Notes: generated by a model not told the origin, from the sequence alone. A stretch of DNA of 53,274 bases from an uncultured Bacteroidota bacterium (GCA_903944895.1 CAJATL010000097.1:1-53274); one strand, 5' to 3'. Positions 36,119 to 44,732 are shown, counted from the stretch's first letter. Numbers and translations: made by a program.

Positions 36119-37051
36119 CTACAAATCATTTATTTTCTCAGTACTTAACCCGGTTTCTTTAATAATGTCATCGGGGGTTGCGCCAGATTTTTTCATCAGA
36201 TAGGCAAGTTTCAGCGTTATGGCTTCTTTTTGCCTGCGTTCCTCCTCTTCCCTTATTCTGGCTTCTTTCTCATTTTGTTCTACCTCGGCTATTTTTTTCA
36301 GATATTTTTTCTCCTGTTGTTCAAAAATCTGGTCGAGTTGGTTTTCCGCCAACAGATTACGCCGGAAAGTTTCATCCAACAAAGGACCTTGCAGGTATCT
36401 GGCAATATCAAGAAATTCTCTGGGGATTTCCTGCAAATCAATGATGTAGCCATCTTCGGTACACCAGGCCTGATTAAAAAAAACCAGGAATTTTTCCAGC
36501 CTTGTACGCCGCTTTTTGGGTAACCGCCGCACCTGAATGATGTGTGACTGGTGGGTAAGATGTTCGATGAAAAAACTCTTCACTTCAATTTTTTCATTAT
36601 TAACCGAATTCACGATATCCCGGTTTACGGTTACGGCCATGTAAGGCAAATCGTCGAGGTTGTAACCCAAAATGTAAATGGTAATAATCGGGTAAGGTGC
36701 TATAAATTCTGCTTTAGGCTCTTCCACGATATTTTGCAGATCAACGGGTTTTGCCAGATAGGCTGATCCCAGATAATTTCTGAAACGCTGAATATCGGTT
36801 GAAAACTTCGATTTCTGAAGTTCGATCAACACGGTTTTGCGGGTTCCGTCGGCTTCTTTAATTAAAGCTTTAAAGTCGAGACGGAACAAAGTCAGGATAG
36901 TTCTTTCATAAGGAAGAACGGTTTCCTGATGTTCGAGTTTCACTTCTTCAATCTCAACATCAAGAATTACCGAAAGCACCTTTTTGGCTAACTTTTCGTT
37001 TTCCATCAGGTACTTAAAGGCTTTATCGTAAAGTGGGTTGATGATCTTCAT
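36119..37051 (-). CDS. PDDEXK_2 / Rpn-like nuclease-family protein
   Basis: A 310-aa protein of the PD-(D/E)XK transposase-like family (Rpn/PDDEXK_2). The N-terminus INPLYDKAFKYLMENEK is typical; the core LDFKALIKEADG ... VLIELQK supplies the D, E and Q/K active-site residues. Near the C-terminus a charged coiled region (EQQEKKYLKKIAEVEQ) is followed by a short helical end, as in the family. ATG 37051 was chosen because the -7 box (37081-37088) overlaps the longer start at 37081. It is flanked by two Uma2 genes. No terminal inverted repeats were found, so it is probably not an active insertion sequence. Confidence 0.8.
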   Translation of the reverse strand: MKIINPLYDKAFKYLMENEKLAKKVLSVILDVEIEEVKLEHQETVLPYERTILTLFRLDFKALIKEADGTRKTVLIELQKSKFSTDIQRFRNYLGSAYLAKPVDLQNIVEEPKAEFIAPYPIITIYILGYNLDDLPYMAVTVNRDIVNSVNNEKIEVKSFFIEHLTHQSHIIQVRRLPKKRRTRLEKFLVFFNQAWCTEDGYIIDLQEIPREFLDIARYLQGPLLDETFRRNLLAENQLDQIFEQQEKKYLKKIAEVEQNEKEARIREEEERRQKEAITLKLAYLMKKSGATPDDIIKETGLSTEKINDL

Positions 37052-37080
37052 GACATTTTGATTTGAAACGTTTCTCAGCA

Positions 37081-37088
37081 CAAAGGTA
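37081..37088 (-). promoter_or_regulatory. -7 box of the PDDEXK_2 gene
   Basis: TACCTTTG on the minus strand matches TAnnTTTG. It overlaps the first in-frame ATG (37081) and so points to the ATG at 37051. Confidence 0.5.
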
Positions 37089-37145
37089 GTAATAAACCAT
37101 TGAAGATGAATTGACTTAATAACTACCGCTTAAATAAAAGATTAC

Positions 37146-37153
37146 TATTTTTG
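37146..37153 (+). promoter_or_regulatory. -7 box of Uma2 gene 2
   Basis: TATTTTTG, 22 nt before the ATG, in a leader identical to that of Uma2 gene 1. It diverges from the PDDEXK_2 promoter 58 bp away. Confidence 0.6.
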
Positions 37154-37175
37154 TACAAACAAAACACAACTCAAA

Positions 37176-37763
37176 ATGGACACTTTAAATCTCGACATGA
37201 ACAAACGCTACACTTACGCCGACTATCTAACGTGGATGGACGATGTGCGGCGTGAGCTATATGATGGTTTAATTGTTGAGCTTTCAACACCTTGGCGAAA
37301 ACATGCACAGGTTTCATCTCATTTGACAGGAATTCTGGGTAATTATTTGGCTGGAAAAAAACCCCATATCTATCATGCTCCCTTTGATGTGCGTATGTTT
37401 AAAGATGCCAATAAAACCAGTGATGATCAAATCTACACCGTTGTTCAACCTGATTTATCCATCATTACCGACCTTTCAAAATTAGATGACAGAGGCTGCT
37501 TAGGTGCACCAGAATTTATCATCGAAATTGCTACTAAAGAAACTTCAAAACGCGACATAAAAGATAAATTCAATATTTACCAGGAACATGGCGTGCTCGA
37601 ATATTGGATAGTTAGCCCCAACGATGAAAATGTAACCGTGTTTATTTTGGACAAAAACGGGAAATTTCAGTTTGTAGGAATGTATGCCGAAAATGATAAA
37701 ATTCCGGTGAATATTTTTAATGGTGATTTGGAGGTTGATTTGACGGAGGTGTTTGTTGCCTGA
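37176..37763 (+). CDS. Uma2-family endonuclease-fold protein (copy 2)
   Basis: A 195-aa paralogue of the protein at 35510. The Uma2 core is VVQPDLSIITD ... GCLGAPEFIIEIATKETSKRDIKDKF ... EYWIVSPND, so the catalytic pattern is kept (T replaces S after the glutamate). The N-terminal ~30 residues and C-terminal NIFNGDLEVDLTEVF are close to copy 1, with a diverged middle. It converges on the sensor kinase gene (95 bp). Function unknown. Confidence 0.8.
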   Translation: MDTLNLDMNKRYTYADYLTWMDDVRRELYDGLIVELSTPWRKHAQVSSHLTGILGNYLAGKKPHIYHAPFDVRMFKDANKTSDDQIYTVVQPDLSIITDLSKLDDRGCLGAPEFIIEIATKETSKRDIKDKFNIYQEHGVLEYWIVSPNDENVTVFILDKNGKFQFVGMYAENDKIPVNIFNGDLEVDLTEVFVA

Positions 37764-37858
37764 TTGTTTCAATCCATCTCAGTTTTTTTTGGTTATAAAC
37801 AACACCAGCCGAAAATATGTTTAACCGCTCTGTACTGATGGAAGAAGAAATAGAAAAG

Positions 37859-40087
37859 CTACGATTGCCGCATGCGACCTGAATGATAAACCGGCAATGA
37901 AAATGTAAAGGTTGTTCCTTTGTTTTCTTCACTTTCTGCCGAAATGGTGCCACCCATGGTTTCCACGAACTCTTTGAACATTTTCAATCCGAGACCTGTT
38001 CCTATTTCGTTTTCTGTTCCTTTGCGGTTGAAATCGGAATTTATATCGAAAAGCCCGTCAATCTTAGCTTTTGGAATTCCTATTCCGTTGTCGGTTACCG
38101 AAATCCCGATTAATCCATTTTTCTCCACCGAATTTAGAATAATCGTTCCTTTCCGCGGTGTGAATTTTATCGCATTGTTTATCAGATTGATGAAAACAGT
38201 TTGCGTAAGATTTGGATCAGCATAAACCAATTGCTCTGATGAAATCAGATTTTGGATGCTGTGTTCTTTTCTTGAAGCCCGTTGCGATAAAATATCCATT
38301 GCACTTTCGGCAACTTCTCTGGGCCGGAGGATCGCAGGATGATTTTTGATCAATCCACGTTGTGAGCGTGACCAGTCTAACAAATTAACTAGCAGATTAT
38401 AGGTATTTTCGCTGTTTTCGTGAAGGATTTTAATGATGTCGAATTTCTCGGCATCACTCATCGTATCAAAATCATTTTCGAGTACATCCAGGAAGCCAAG
38501 CAGGGCATTAAAAGGGCTTTTCAAATCGTGGGCAATAATCGAAAAAAACTTGTCTTTGGTTTGGTTTAATTCGGTTAATTTTTCCTTCTGAAGCTGGAGG
38601 TGCTGGTTTTTCATTTCAATTTCGGCCTGTTTTTTTTCAATTTCAGTGTTTTTTTTGTGAAGTTCATCAAGCGCGAAATTTAGCTTTCGCTGATTCCGAA
38701 GCAGTAATATCAGGAAAACGAAAAAAGTAATGAGTGCAGCCAGTGAGATAAAAACAATAACGCTTTGTTTTGAGATAACTTCCTGGTTTAATTGGTTTTG
38801 TGTTAGTAAAAATGCGTTTTCCTTGTCCTTTTGAGCCGTCATGTAAATAATGTCCAGTTCAGCGATTCGATTCCTGACCTCCACGTTTGAAATAGTATCA
38901 GTGTAATTTTTGAATAATTGATAATATTTTATGGCCGAAAGGTAATTTTTACTTACCGAATCGGTTTCAAACAGGTTTCGATAAGCATTTTTTACATGCT
39001 CGAATGCATCGATTTTCAATGCCATTTCCAATCCTTGCTGTGAATAAAAATAGGCCGAATCAATATTTCCTAAAGACAGCCACACTGCCCCAAGGTTAAC
39101 AAACAAACCCGATTTTGTAAAATAGTCCTCAAAGGGTGTTTCTATCGACCGGGCTTTTTGAAGATAGAATAATGCCTGCCTGAAATTTTCACATTCAAAT
39201 TCGATGCCACCAAGATTGGTGAAATAGGTCATCAGTTTTATGGGTTGTTCGGATGTTGAAGGCATTTCGATAGCTTTTTTGATATAATATTTTGCCGAAT
39301 CCATATGATGCTTATTCTTCCAGTAATTCACCCCGATATTGTTCAGGATATTACTTTGTTGATCAATGCGTTTTGAAGCGAGGTCATATTGCAGGGCCGC
39401 AAATGAAGCATCCCTGGATTTTTCAAAATTCCCGATACTTTTGTAGGTATTTCCAAGCGAATTGTGAATCAGGGAAAGCGTGACCGTATCATGAATTTTC
39501 GAAAAAAATTCTTTGGCTTTCAGCAGATTTTCGAGGGCCAGGTTGTTGTAGTTAATTTTATTGTAGGTAATTCCCAGGTCAAAATGGATTTTGGCTATTG
39601 TTGCAGAGTCCTTTTCTTCACGGGCTGATTCGAGTGCAATACTTAAATAATACAGCGAACTATCGGTAATACTTAATTGATTAAAAAGTGCTCCAAGGTT
39701 CGAAATTGTCGTATTATACTGGCCTTTGAGATTGTGCGTTTTGGAAAAAACCATGCATTGTCTGTAATAATAAAGCGCGCTGTCGTAGTTGCCGTTAAAC
39801 CAGTGAAAAGTTCCTTTCAGACTTATAAACCGTGCCTGATTTTCGAGGTTCCCAACCTTTTTGACATGAGGTGCAAGTTCGTCAAGCATTTTATGTGCCG
39901 AGTCAATGTCGGTCCACATCATGTAATAGGTAAGCCGGTTCTGTGCCGAGAGTTTGGCGTTGATATCCTGAGAATTCTGAACAACTTTAAGTAAACTGTC
40001 TTTATCAGCCTGAGCGCTACCGGTTAAAGTATAAAAAGTAAACCCAATGATGAGGTAAAAAAATCTATATTTAAAGTCAACAGGCAT
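37859..40087 (-). CDS. TPR-containing membrane sensor histidine kinase
   Basis: A 742-aa protein from the ATG at 40087; the in-frame ATG at 40102 only adds five residues. A signal peptide (to about 26) leads into a periplasmic array of TPR-like repeats (about 35-400, units such as ATIAKIHFDLGITYNKINY). A transmembrane helix (VIVFISLAALITFFVFLILLL, about 435) and a coiled coil follow. HisKA has the H-box IIAHDLKSPFNALLGF with phospho-acceptor H520. HATPase_c shows NLINNAIKFTP (N box), DNGIGIP (G1) and GTGLGLKMFKEF (G2). This architecture is common in Bacteroidota. No response regulator is adjacent, so it is an orphan kinase here. Confidence 0.9.
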   Translation of the reverse strand: MPVDFKYRFFYLIIGFTFYTLTGSAQADKDSLLKVVQNSQDINAKLSAQNRLTYYMMWTDIDSAHKMLDELAPHVKKVGNLENQARFISLKGTFHWFNGNYDSALYYYRQCMVFSKTHNLKGQYNTTISNLGALFNQLSITDSSLYYLSIALESAREEKDSATIAKIHFDLGITYNKINYNNLALENLLKAKEFFSKIHDTVTLSLIHNSLGNTYKSIGNFEKSRDASFAALQYDLASKRIDQQSNILNNIGVNYWKNKHHMDSAKYYIKKAIEMPSTSEQPIKLMTYFTNLGGIEFECENFRQALFYLQKARSIETPFEDYFTKSGLFVNLGAVWLSLGNIDSAYFYSQQGLEMALKIDAFEHVKNAYRNLFETDSVSKNYLSAIKYYQLFKNYTDTISNVEVRNRIAELDIIYMTAQKDKENAFLLTQNQLNQEVISKQSVIVFISLAALITFFVFLILLLRNQRKLNFALDELHKKNTEIEKKQAEIEMKNQHLQLQKEKLTELNQTKDKFFSIIAHDLKSPFNALLGFLDVLENDFDTMSDAEKFDIIKILHENSENTYNLLVNLLDWSRSQRGLIKNHPAILRPREVAESAMDILSQRASRKEHSIQNLISSEQLVYADPNLTQTVFINLINNAIKFTPRKGTIILNSVEKNGLIGISVTDNGIGIPKAKIDGLFDINSDFNRKGTENEIGTGLGLKMFKEFVETMGGTISAESEENKGTTFTFSLPVYHSGRMRQS

Positions 40088-40169
40088 GATGCAACAAATC
40101 AATTTTTGGTAAAAGTATGAAATTTTCGTGCAGATTAGCGAATAATTTGCCTCAACTTACTTTTCAGGA

Positions 40170-40199
40170 TTGGGGATGTAGTTTGCAATATTAGTTTTG
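40170..40199 (+). promoter_or_regulatory. Promoter of the first FtsX-type permease
   Basis: TTG (40170-40172), a 19-nt spacer and TAGTTTTG (40192-40199) fit the Bacteroidota -33/-7 consensus. The leader to the ATG is about 80 nt. Confidence 0.5.
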
Positions 40200-40288
40200 A
40201 GAAAAATGTCAGGGTATCATCATTTTATAGAGTTCGATTCGTTTGATGATATTGATCATCGAAAGTCATTCAATAAATCAGTAATTTT

Positions 40289-41521
40289 ATGTTCCTTATC
40301 GACAAATGGGAGGAAATTTTCAGCACCATCCGCAAGAATAAACTGCGGACTTTCCTGACCGGGTTCAGCGTGGCCTGGGGAATTTTTATGCTGATAATTT
40401 TGCTGGGCTCAGGCAAAGGGCTCGAAAACGGCGTAAGAAGTCAGTTTGAGTCATCGGCAACAAATACACTTTGGGTTTGGGGTGGTCAGACCACAAAAGC
40501 CTACAAAGGCATAAAACCAGGACGTCGCATCGAATTTGAAAACGCCGACTACAACAACTTCAAAAAAAGTCTCCCCGGGATTGGTCAAATCGCAGGCCGA
40601 TCCCAGGTTTGGGGCGATAATAACATTTCCTATAAAAACGAATATGGAAATTTTGAAATCAACACCGTACATCCCGATTATCAGATTATCGAAAAAGTGG
40701 AGATGGTCGAAGGGCGTTTTGTTAACGAGTTCGATGTTCAGAAAGCACTGAAAGTTACTGCCATCAGCACCGCGGTTAAACAGGCTTTATTTAAGGATAG
40801 TCCGGCTTTAGGAGAATACATCAACGTTAAAGGCATTCCGTTTAAAGTTGTTGGCGTTTGGAAAGATGAAAATGGCCGCCAGGATGAACAGCGAATGATT
40901 TACCTGCCCATCACAACCGCTCAAAAAGTTTTTATGGGCCGGGATCGCCTTCAAACCCTTGCTGTTACTGTTGGTTCTAATACAATCGCCGACAGCAAAC
41001 TTATGGAAGAAGAAATCAGAACCAGAATGGCTGCAAAATATGCTTTTGATGTTGAGGATAAACAGGCAATGTATATCTGGAACGGTGTGGAGGAATTCAA
41101 ACGTTTTATGGACTTATTTGCAGCAATCCGGATGTTTATCTGGGTTATTGGCATTGGGACAATCATTGCCGGAATCGTTGGCGTAAGTAACATTATGATG
41201 ATTTCGGTAAAAGAGCGAACCAAAGAAATCGGCATCCGCAAATCGATGGGAGCCACACCTTTATCAATCATCATGCTCATCATGCAGGAAGCGGTGTTCA
41301 TTACCTCCCTTTCGGGATATATCGGACTGGTGTTGGGTGTTGGCTTGCTTGAACTTGTGTCGCCATACGTCAAAACCGAGTTTTTCAGAAATCCGGAAGC
41401 AAATCTTGGCATTGCCATCAGTGCGACCATCCTGCTCATTTTTGCAGGAGCTATCGCAGGTTTTGTACCGGCACGAAGGGCGGCATCAATAAAACCTGTG
41501 GAAGCTTTGAGGGATGAGTAG
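40289..41521 (+). CDS. ABC transporter permease, MacB/FtsX type (1)
   Basis: A 410-aa inner-membrane permease of the mechanotransmission (MacB-like) class. It has an N-terminal helix (LTGFSVAWGIFMLIILLGSG, about 22-42) and a periplasmic MacB_PCD-type domain (about 45-275). Three C-terminal helices (about 282-305, 335-356, 377-400) form the FtsX domain, with VSNIMMISVKERTKEIGIRKSMGA and a terminal PARRAASIKPVEALRDE. Such proteins move no solute across the inner membrane but drive periplasmic or outer-membrane export. No ATPase gene is in this window. A paralogue follows after a 730-bp repeat-rich gap. Confidence 0.9.
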   Translation: MFLIDKWEEIFSTIRKNKLRTFLTGFSVAWGIFMLIILLGSGKGLENGVRSQFESSATNTLWVWGGQTTKAYKGIKPGRRIEFENADYNNFKKSLPGIGQIAGRSQVWGDNNISYKNEYGNFEINTVHPDYQIIEKVEMVEGRFVNEFDVQKALKVTAISTAVKQALFKDSPALGEYINVKGIPFKVVGVWKDENGRQDEQRMIYLPITTAQKVFMGRDRLQTLAVTVGSNTIADSKLMEEEIRTRMAAKYAFDVEDKQAMYIWNGVEEFKRFMDLFAAIRMFIWVIGIGTIIAGIVGVSNIMMISVKERTKEIGIRKSMGATPLSIIMLIMQEAVFITSLSGYIGLVLGVGLLELVSPYVKTEFFRNPEANLGIAISATILLIFAGAIAGFVPARRAASIKPVEALRDE

Positions 41522-41522
41522 A

Positions 41523-41610
41523 GAATGGAAGAATGGAAGAATGGAAGAATGGAAGAATGGAAGAATGGAAGAATGGAAGAGTGGAAGAGTGGAAGAATGG
41601 AAGAATGGAA
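41523..41610. repeat. Octamer minisatellite (GAATGGAA)n
   Basis: About eleven tandem copies of GAATGGAA, with GAGTGGAA variants, begin directly after the permease stop codon. Copy number is likely to vary by slippage. Confidence 0.85.
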
Positions 41611-42040
41611 CCCCGATAGCTATCTGGGCGACAATGGGAAGAAGGGAATGATGGAAGGTTGGAGAGAAACCTACCAGGTTTGAAAAACCTGTGAGGTTTT
41701 CTTGAAGGTGTAAAAGGAAAAATGGAAGTTTGGGAAAATGGAAGAGTGGAAGAGTGGAAGAGTGGGAAAATGGAATGATGGAATAATGGAACCCCGATAG
41801 TTATCGGAGCGACAATGGGAAGAAGGGAAGAAGGGAATGATGGAAGGTTGGAGAGAAACCTACCAGGTTTGGAAAACCTGTGAGGTTTTCTTGAAGGTGT
41901 AAAAGGAAAAATGGAAGTTTGGGAAAATGGAAGAGTGGAAGAGTGGAAAAATGGAATGATGGAATGATGGATTAATGGAACCCAGATAGTTATCTGGGCG
42001 ACAATGGGAAGAAGGGAATAATGGAATGATGGAAGAATTC
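41611..42040. repeat. Tandem direct repeats of ~185 bp (two full units plus a partial third)
   Basis: Units start at about 41611, 41792 and 41981, each with a CC(C/A)GATAG(C/T)TATC palindrome followed by GCGACAATGGGAAGAAGG. Units 1 and 2 then share the 33-bp palindrome (41667-41699 and 41856-41888), a TCTTGAAGGTGTAAAAGG stretch and more GAATGGAA-type words; the third unit breaks off early. Reading frames across it only encode low-complexity peptides. Confidence 0.8.
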
Positions 42041-42088
42041 GACAATGAGGCAATTCGACAATGGAAAAATGGAAGATTTTTTGATTTA

Positions 42089-42223
42089 CCGGCTGACTGC
42101 CAACTGGCCTCTGGCGACTTCCGACTTCCGACTTCTGACTTCTGACTCACTACTTACGCCTTATGCCTTATGCCTCACAACTGGCAACTTCTTTTTGCGC
42201 TCTGCGCCAAGCGCCAAGCGCTT
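42089..42223. repeat. Shared low-complexity word island
   Basis: It contains CCGGCTGACTGCCAACTGGC, tandem CTTCCGA/CTTCTGA heptamers, CTTACGCCTTATGCC and a GCGCTCTGCGCCAAGCGCC block. The first three parts recur in the same order at 51755-51823, and the last recurs at about 31659. No gene is present up to the permease ATG at 42252. Confidence 0.6.
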
Positions 42224-42251
42224 TGCAAATTAAACTTAAACTGGATTAAAA

Positions 42252-43520
42252 ATGTTCGACAGAGACAAATGGCAGGAGATTTTTCAGACCCTGCAAAAAA
42301 ACAGGCTTCGTACTTTTATGACGGCCTTTGGGGTGTTTTGGGGTATTTTTATGCTCATCATCATGCTTGGCTCCGGAAAAGGCCTCGAAAACGGGGTTTC
42401 GCAGGGCATGGGCAACTTTGCCACAAACAGCGTTTTCATCTGGACCCAGCAAACAACCATTCCCTACAAAGGCTTGCCCAGAGGTAGAAACTTCAACTTC
42501 AGAAATGATGATATTGAAGCGCTTATCCAGAATATCCCCGAAATAAAATATTTGTCTCCAAAAATCCAGGGCTGGTCGTCGGGCGATGGAACCAATAATG
42601 TGGTAAGAAAAGATAAAACCGGCGCATTTTCTATTCTTGGCGAATATCCGGTGTGGAACCTCATTGATCCCATGGATATTCCAAAAGGCAGGTTTTTGAA
42701 CGAAATTGATATCGAACAAAAGCGAAAAGTCGCCGTGATTGGCAGCAGGGTTCAGGAGCTGCTTTTCGATAAAGATGAAGATCCGATAGGCCAGTATATC
42801 CGGATAAAGGGTGTTTTTTTCCAGGTGATTGGAACCTTTAAACCCTTAAATACCAACATCAATTTTGGTGGTGAAAAGGAACAAAGTATCTTCATCCCTT
42901 TTACAACTTTACAAAAAACCTACAATTATGGCGATGTGGTCGGGTGGTTTTCGATTACCTCAAAAGAAGGAGTACAATCGGCGGTTGTCGAAGAAAAAGC
43001 GTTGCAAATTCTGGCACGCCGGCATACCGTTTCACCCGACGACAAGGAAGCCTTCGGACATTTTAACCTTCAAAAGGAATTCGACCAGATGAATGGTTTG
43101 TTCGGCGGTATTGCCGGATTAATCTGGATTGTTGGCACCGGTACTTTACTCGCAGGAGTTATTGGCATCAGCAATATTATGCTGGTAATCGTAAAAGAAC
43201 GAACCAAGGACATCGGCGTTCAGCGTGCACTTGGCGCTACTCCGGCAAATATTATGACCCAGATTATCACCGAATCCATCTTCCTGACTTCCTTTGCCGG
43301 TTACTTTGGACTTGTAGCCGGAGTGGGGGTGGTTGAGGCCATAAATTACGCACTCATTAAATTTGGCGCTAACAATGAGATGTTTAAAAACCCGGAAGTA
43401 GATTTTAATATCGCGGTAACTGCATTGATCGTTTTGGTTATTTCGGGTGCTTTTGCCGGACTTATCCCCGCCAGACGCGCTGTCCGCATCCGACCCATTG
43501 ATGCGTTGAGAGATGAATAG
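42252..43520 (+). CDS. ABC transporter permease, MacB/FtsX type (2)
   Basis: A 422-aa paralogue of the permease at 40289. The same layout is seen: N-terminal helix (MTAFGVFWGIFMLIIMLGSG), MacB_PCD-type periplasmic domain, and three C-terminal helices with ISNIMLVIVKERTKDIGVQRALGA and the ending PARRAVRIRPIDALRDE. The two may form a heterodimer with an ATPase encoded elsewhere. The repeat island between them may weaken or modulate co-transcription; no separate promoter was identified. Confidence 0.9.
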   Translation: MFDRDKWQEIFQTLQKNRLRTFMTAFGVFWGIFMLIIMLGSGKGLENGVSQGMGNFATNSVFIWTQQTTIPYKGLPRGRNFNFRNDDIEALIQNIPEIKYLSPKIQGWSSGDGTNNVVRKDKTGAFSILGEYPVWNLIDPMDIPKGRFLNEIDIEQKRKVAVIGSRVQELLFDKDEDPIGQYIRIKGVFFQVIGTFKPLNTNINFGGEKEQSIFIPFTTLQKTYNYGDVVGWFSITSKEGVQSAVVEEKALQILARRHTVSPDDKEAFGHFNLQKEFDQMNGLFGGIAGLIWIVGTGTLLAGVIGISNIMLVIVKERTKDIGVQRALGATPANIMTQIITESIFLTSFAGYFGLVAGVGVVEAINYALIKFGANNEMFKNPEVDFNIAVTALIVLVISGAFAGLIPARRAVRIRPIDALRDE

Positions 43521-43638
43521 GATTGGAAAAGGAGTAACCCGTCGAACTCAGTCAGGCAATGTTTAGCATTTACTTCAGTGTTTAATAATACTTCAGAGAA
43601 AAATTAATATAAAAATGACTATTAACAATTTTCTGATA

Positions 43639-43646
43639 TAAATTTG
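43639..43646 (+). promoter_or_regulatory. -7 box of the 126-aa membrane protein gene
   Basis: TAAATTTG matches TAnnTTTG, 22 nt before the ATG at 43669. This supports the downstream small frame being a real gene. Confidence 0.45.
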
Positions 43647-43668
43647 CCCCCGGATCAAAAGCAGTAAA

Positions 43669-44049
43669 ATGAAAATCAGATTTCTACATCGGTACAAAAA
43701 AGCAATTCCCGGGTTGCTGCTGCTGCTTTTTACCTATTCACTAATTCTCCCTTATTCGTTATTTATCCCGATTTCGAAACAACATGAAATTTTAGCCAAA
43801 GATCAGTTGTACCCGGTTTTGGCAATCTCGCTGGCTAACTCATTTTATATTCAGTCACGGGAAACTAACCTTGTTCAGGTTAATATTCTGGCTTTTGCTG
43901 CTGAAATGGTGTCGTTTTCGTTTCAAAACCAGATTCAGGTGTTGCAGTTAAATCCACCCAAATTCCCTACCCATCCGAATCACACATTTTTTCTCCCGTC
44001 AGCTTTCGGGGTTCCTCTCTATCTCAAAAAGTGTTTATTGCGAATTTAG
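43669..44049 (+). CDS. Unknown 126-aa protein with N-terminal membrane segment
   Basis: I do not recognise this protein. It begins with basic residues (MKIRFLHRYKKAIPG) and one hydrophobic helix (about 15-34, LLLLLFTYSLILPYSLFI), giving a signal anchor or signal peptide. A mixed region and a Pro/His-rich tail (PPKFPTHPNHTFFLP) follow. A well-placed -7 box supports expression. It is followed 266 bp later by a 44-aa membrane peptide in the same direction, so the two may work together. Metal sensing via the His-rich tail is conceivable but only a guess. Confidence 0.5.
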   Translation: MKIRFLHRYKKAIPGLLLLLFTYSLILPYSLFIPISKQHEILAKDQLYPVLAISLANSFYIQSRETNLVQVNILAFAAEMVSFSFQNQIQVLQLNPPKFPTHPNHTFFLPSAFGVPLYLKKCLLRI

Positions 44050-44103
44050 GATGACGCTTACTGGCGTCGAATCACCTCATTTTCATTTTTTCATCAGATT
44101 TTG

Positions 44104-44121
44104 TCCCGATAGCTATCGGGA
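44104..44121. repeat. 18-bp perfect palindrome TCCCGATAGCTATCGGGA
   Basis: A perfect palindrome in the spacer after the 126-aa gene. The same core recurs in frame within sucA (49551-49568) and, imperfectly, in the repeats at 41611, 41792 and 41981. Confidence 0.75.
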
Positions 44122-44315
44122 TCAGATTTCGTACTGCTGCAATTGTCCCGGGGATGATTCACAATTAGATTTTCTGAAACAGAAGTATGCATTGAAAACC
44201 TGAATTGCTGTGTTAAAACGCCGGATTTTAGCGTGTTTAAAAACTGTCAGGAAAGTTATGCCTGTCAGAAATACTATTTTCTTAACTGAATTTTAATACT
44301 AAACAAAATATCAAA

Positions 44316-44450
44316 ATGGAAACAAATCAAAATAATAACGAGCAGAAAAGTAGTTTCAAAACCAATGTTTTGCCTTTTCTTATTATTGCTGGTGTGCTGG
44401 TTGTATCAACGGTAGTACTATATTTTGTAGTGCAGATGATTATAAACTAA
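44316..44450 (+). CDS. 44-aa small membrane protein
   Basis: A short frame ATG...TAA encoding an N/Q/K-rich cytoplasmic start (METNQNNNEQKSSFKTN) and one transmembrane helix (about 18-41, LPFLIIAGVLVVSTVVLYFVV). The sharp polar/hydrophobic division is unusual for random sequence and typical of small membrane proteins. It is preceded by an A-rich leader (AACAAAATATCAAAATG) like other starts in this window. Function unknown. The rest of the spacer to 44732 is AT-rich with a distant inverted repeat (AAAAGAGGC 44508-44516, GCCTCTTTT 44634-44642) and no further gene. Confidence 0.5.
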   Translation: METNQNNNEQKSSFKTNVLPFLIIAGVLVVSTVVLYFVVQMIIN

Positions 44451-44732
44451 GCGGCACAAACCTTTATGCTGCTATGATTTTTGCAGGTAGAGGGAAGAAT
44501 TAATTTCAAAAGAGGCATTCTCAATAAAATATTTTCACGGTTTTATCAACGGTTTTTCTGAAGTAAAAAAAGACGATTATTTCGCTGATTTTGAAAAGGA
44601 AAACAACGATCGAACCTGAGAAATTCTGAGAAGGCCTCTTTTGTCTTTTATCATTCAGTTAATCTCCGAATCAAAAATCCTGACAAAAACGTTCTCAAAC
44701 ATTCGCATTTTTACAGTGGAAAAATCCCGGAT

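Noticed and set aside
36119-37051. Insertion sequence carrying the PDDEXK_2 gene
   Set aside because: No terminal inverted repeats or target duplications flank the gene; the flanking similarity is due to the Uma2 paralogues.
41611-42040. Possible CRISPR or integron repeat array
   Set aside because: Units of ~185 bp are near-copies over their whole length, so there are no spacers or cassettes.
41451-42053. 200-codon minus-strand frame rich in F, P, S and H
   Set aside because: It reads through the tandem repeats and yields only low-complexity peptide; it also overlaps the permease end.
44508-44642. Distant inverted repeat AAAAGAGGC / GCCTCTTTT as a third MITE
   Set aside because: Only 9 bp match and the arms do not pair further in, so chance cannot be excluded.
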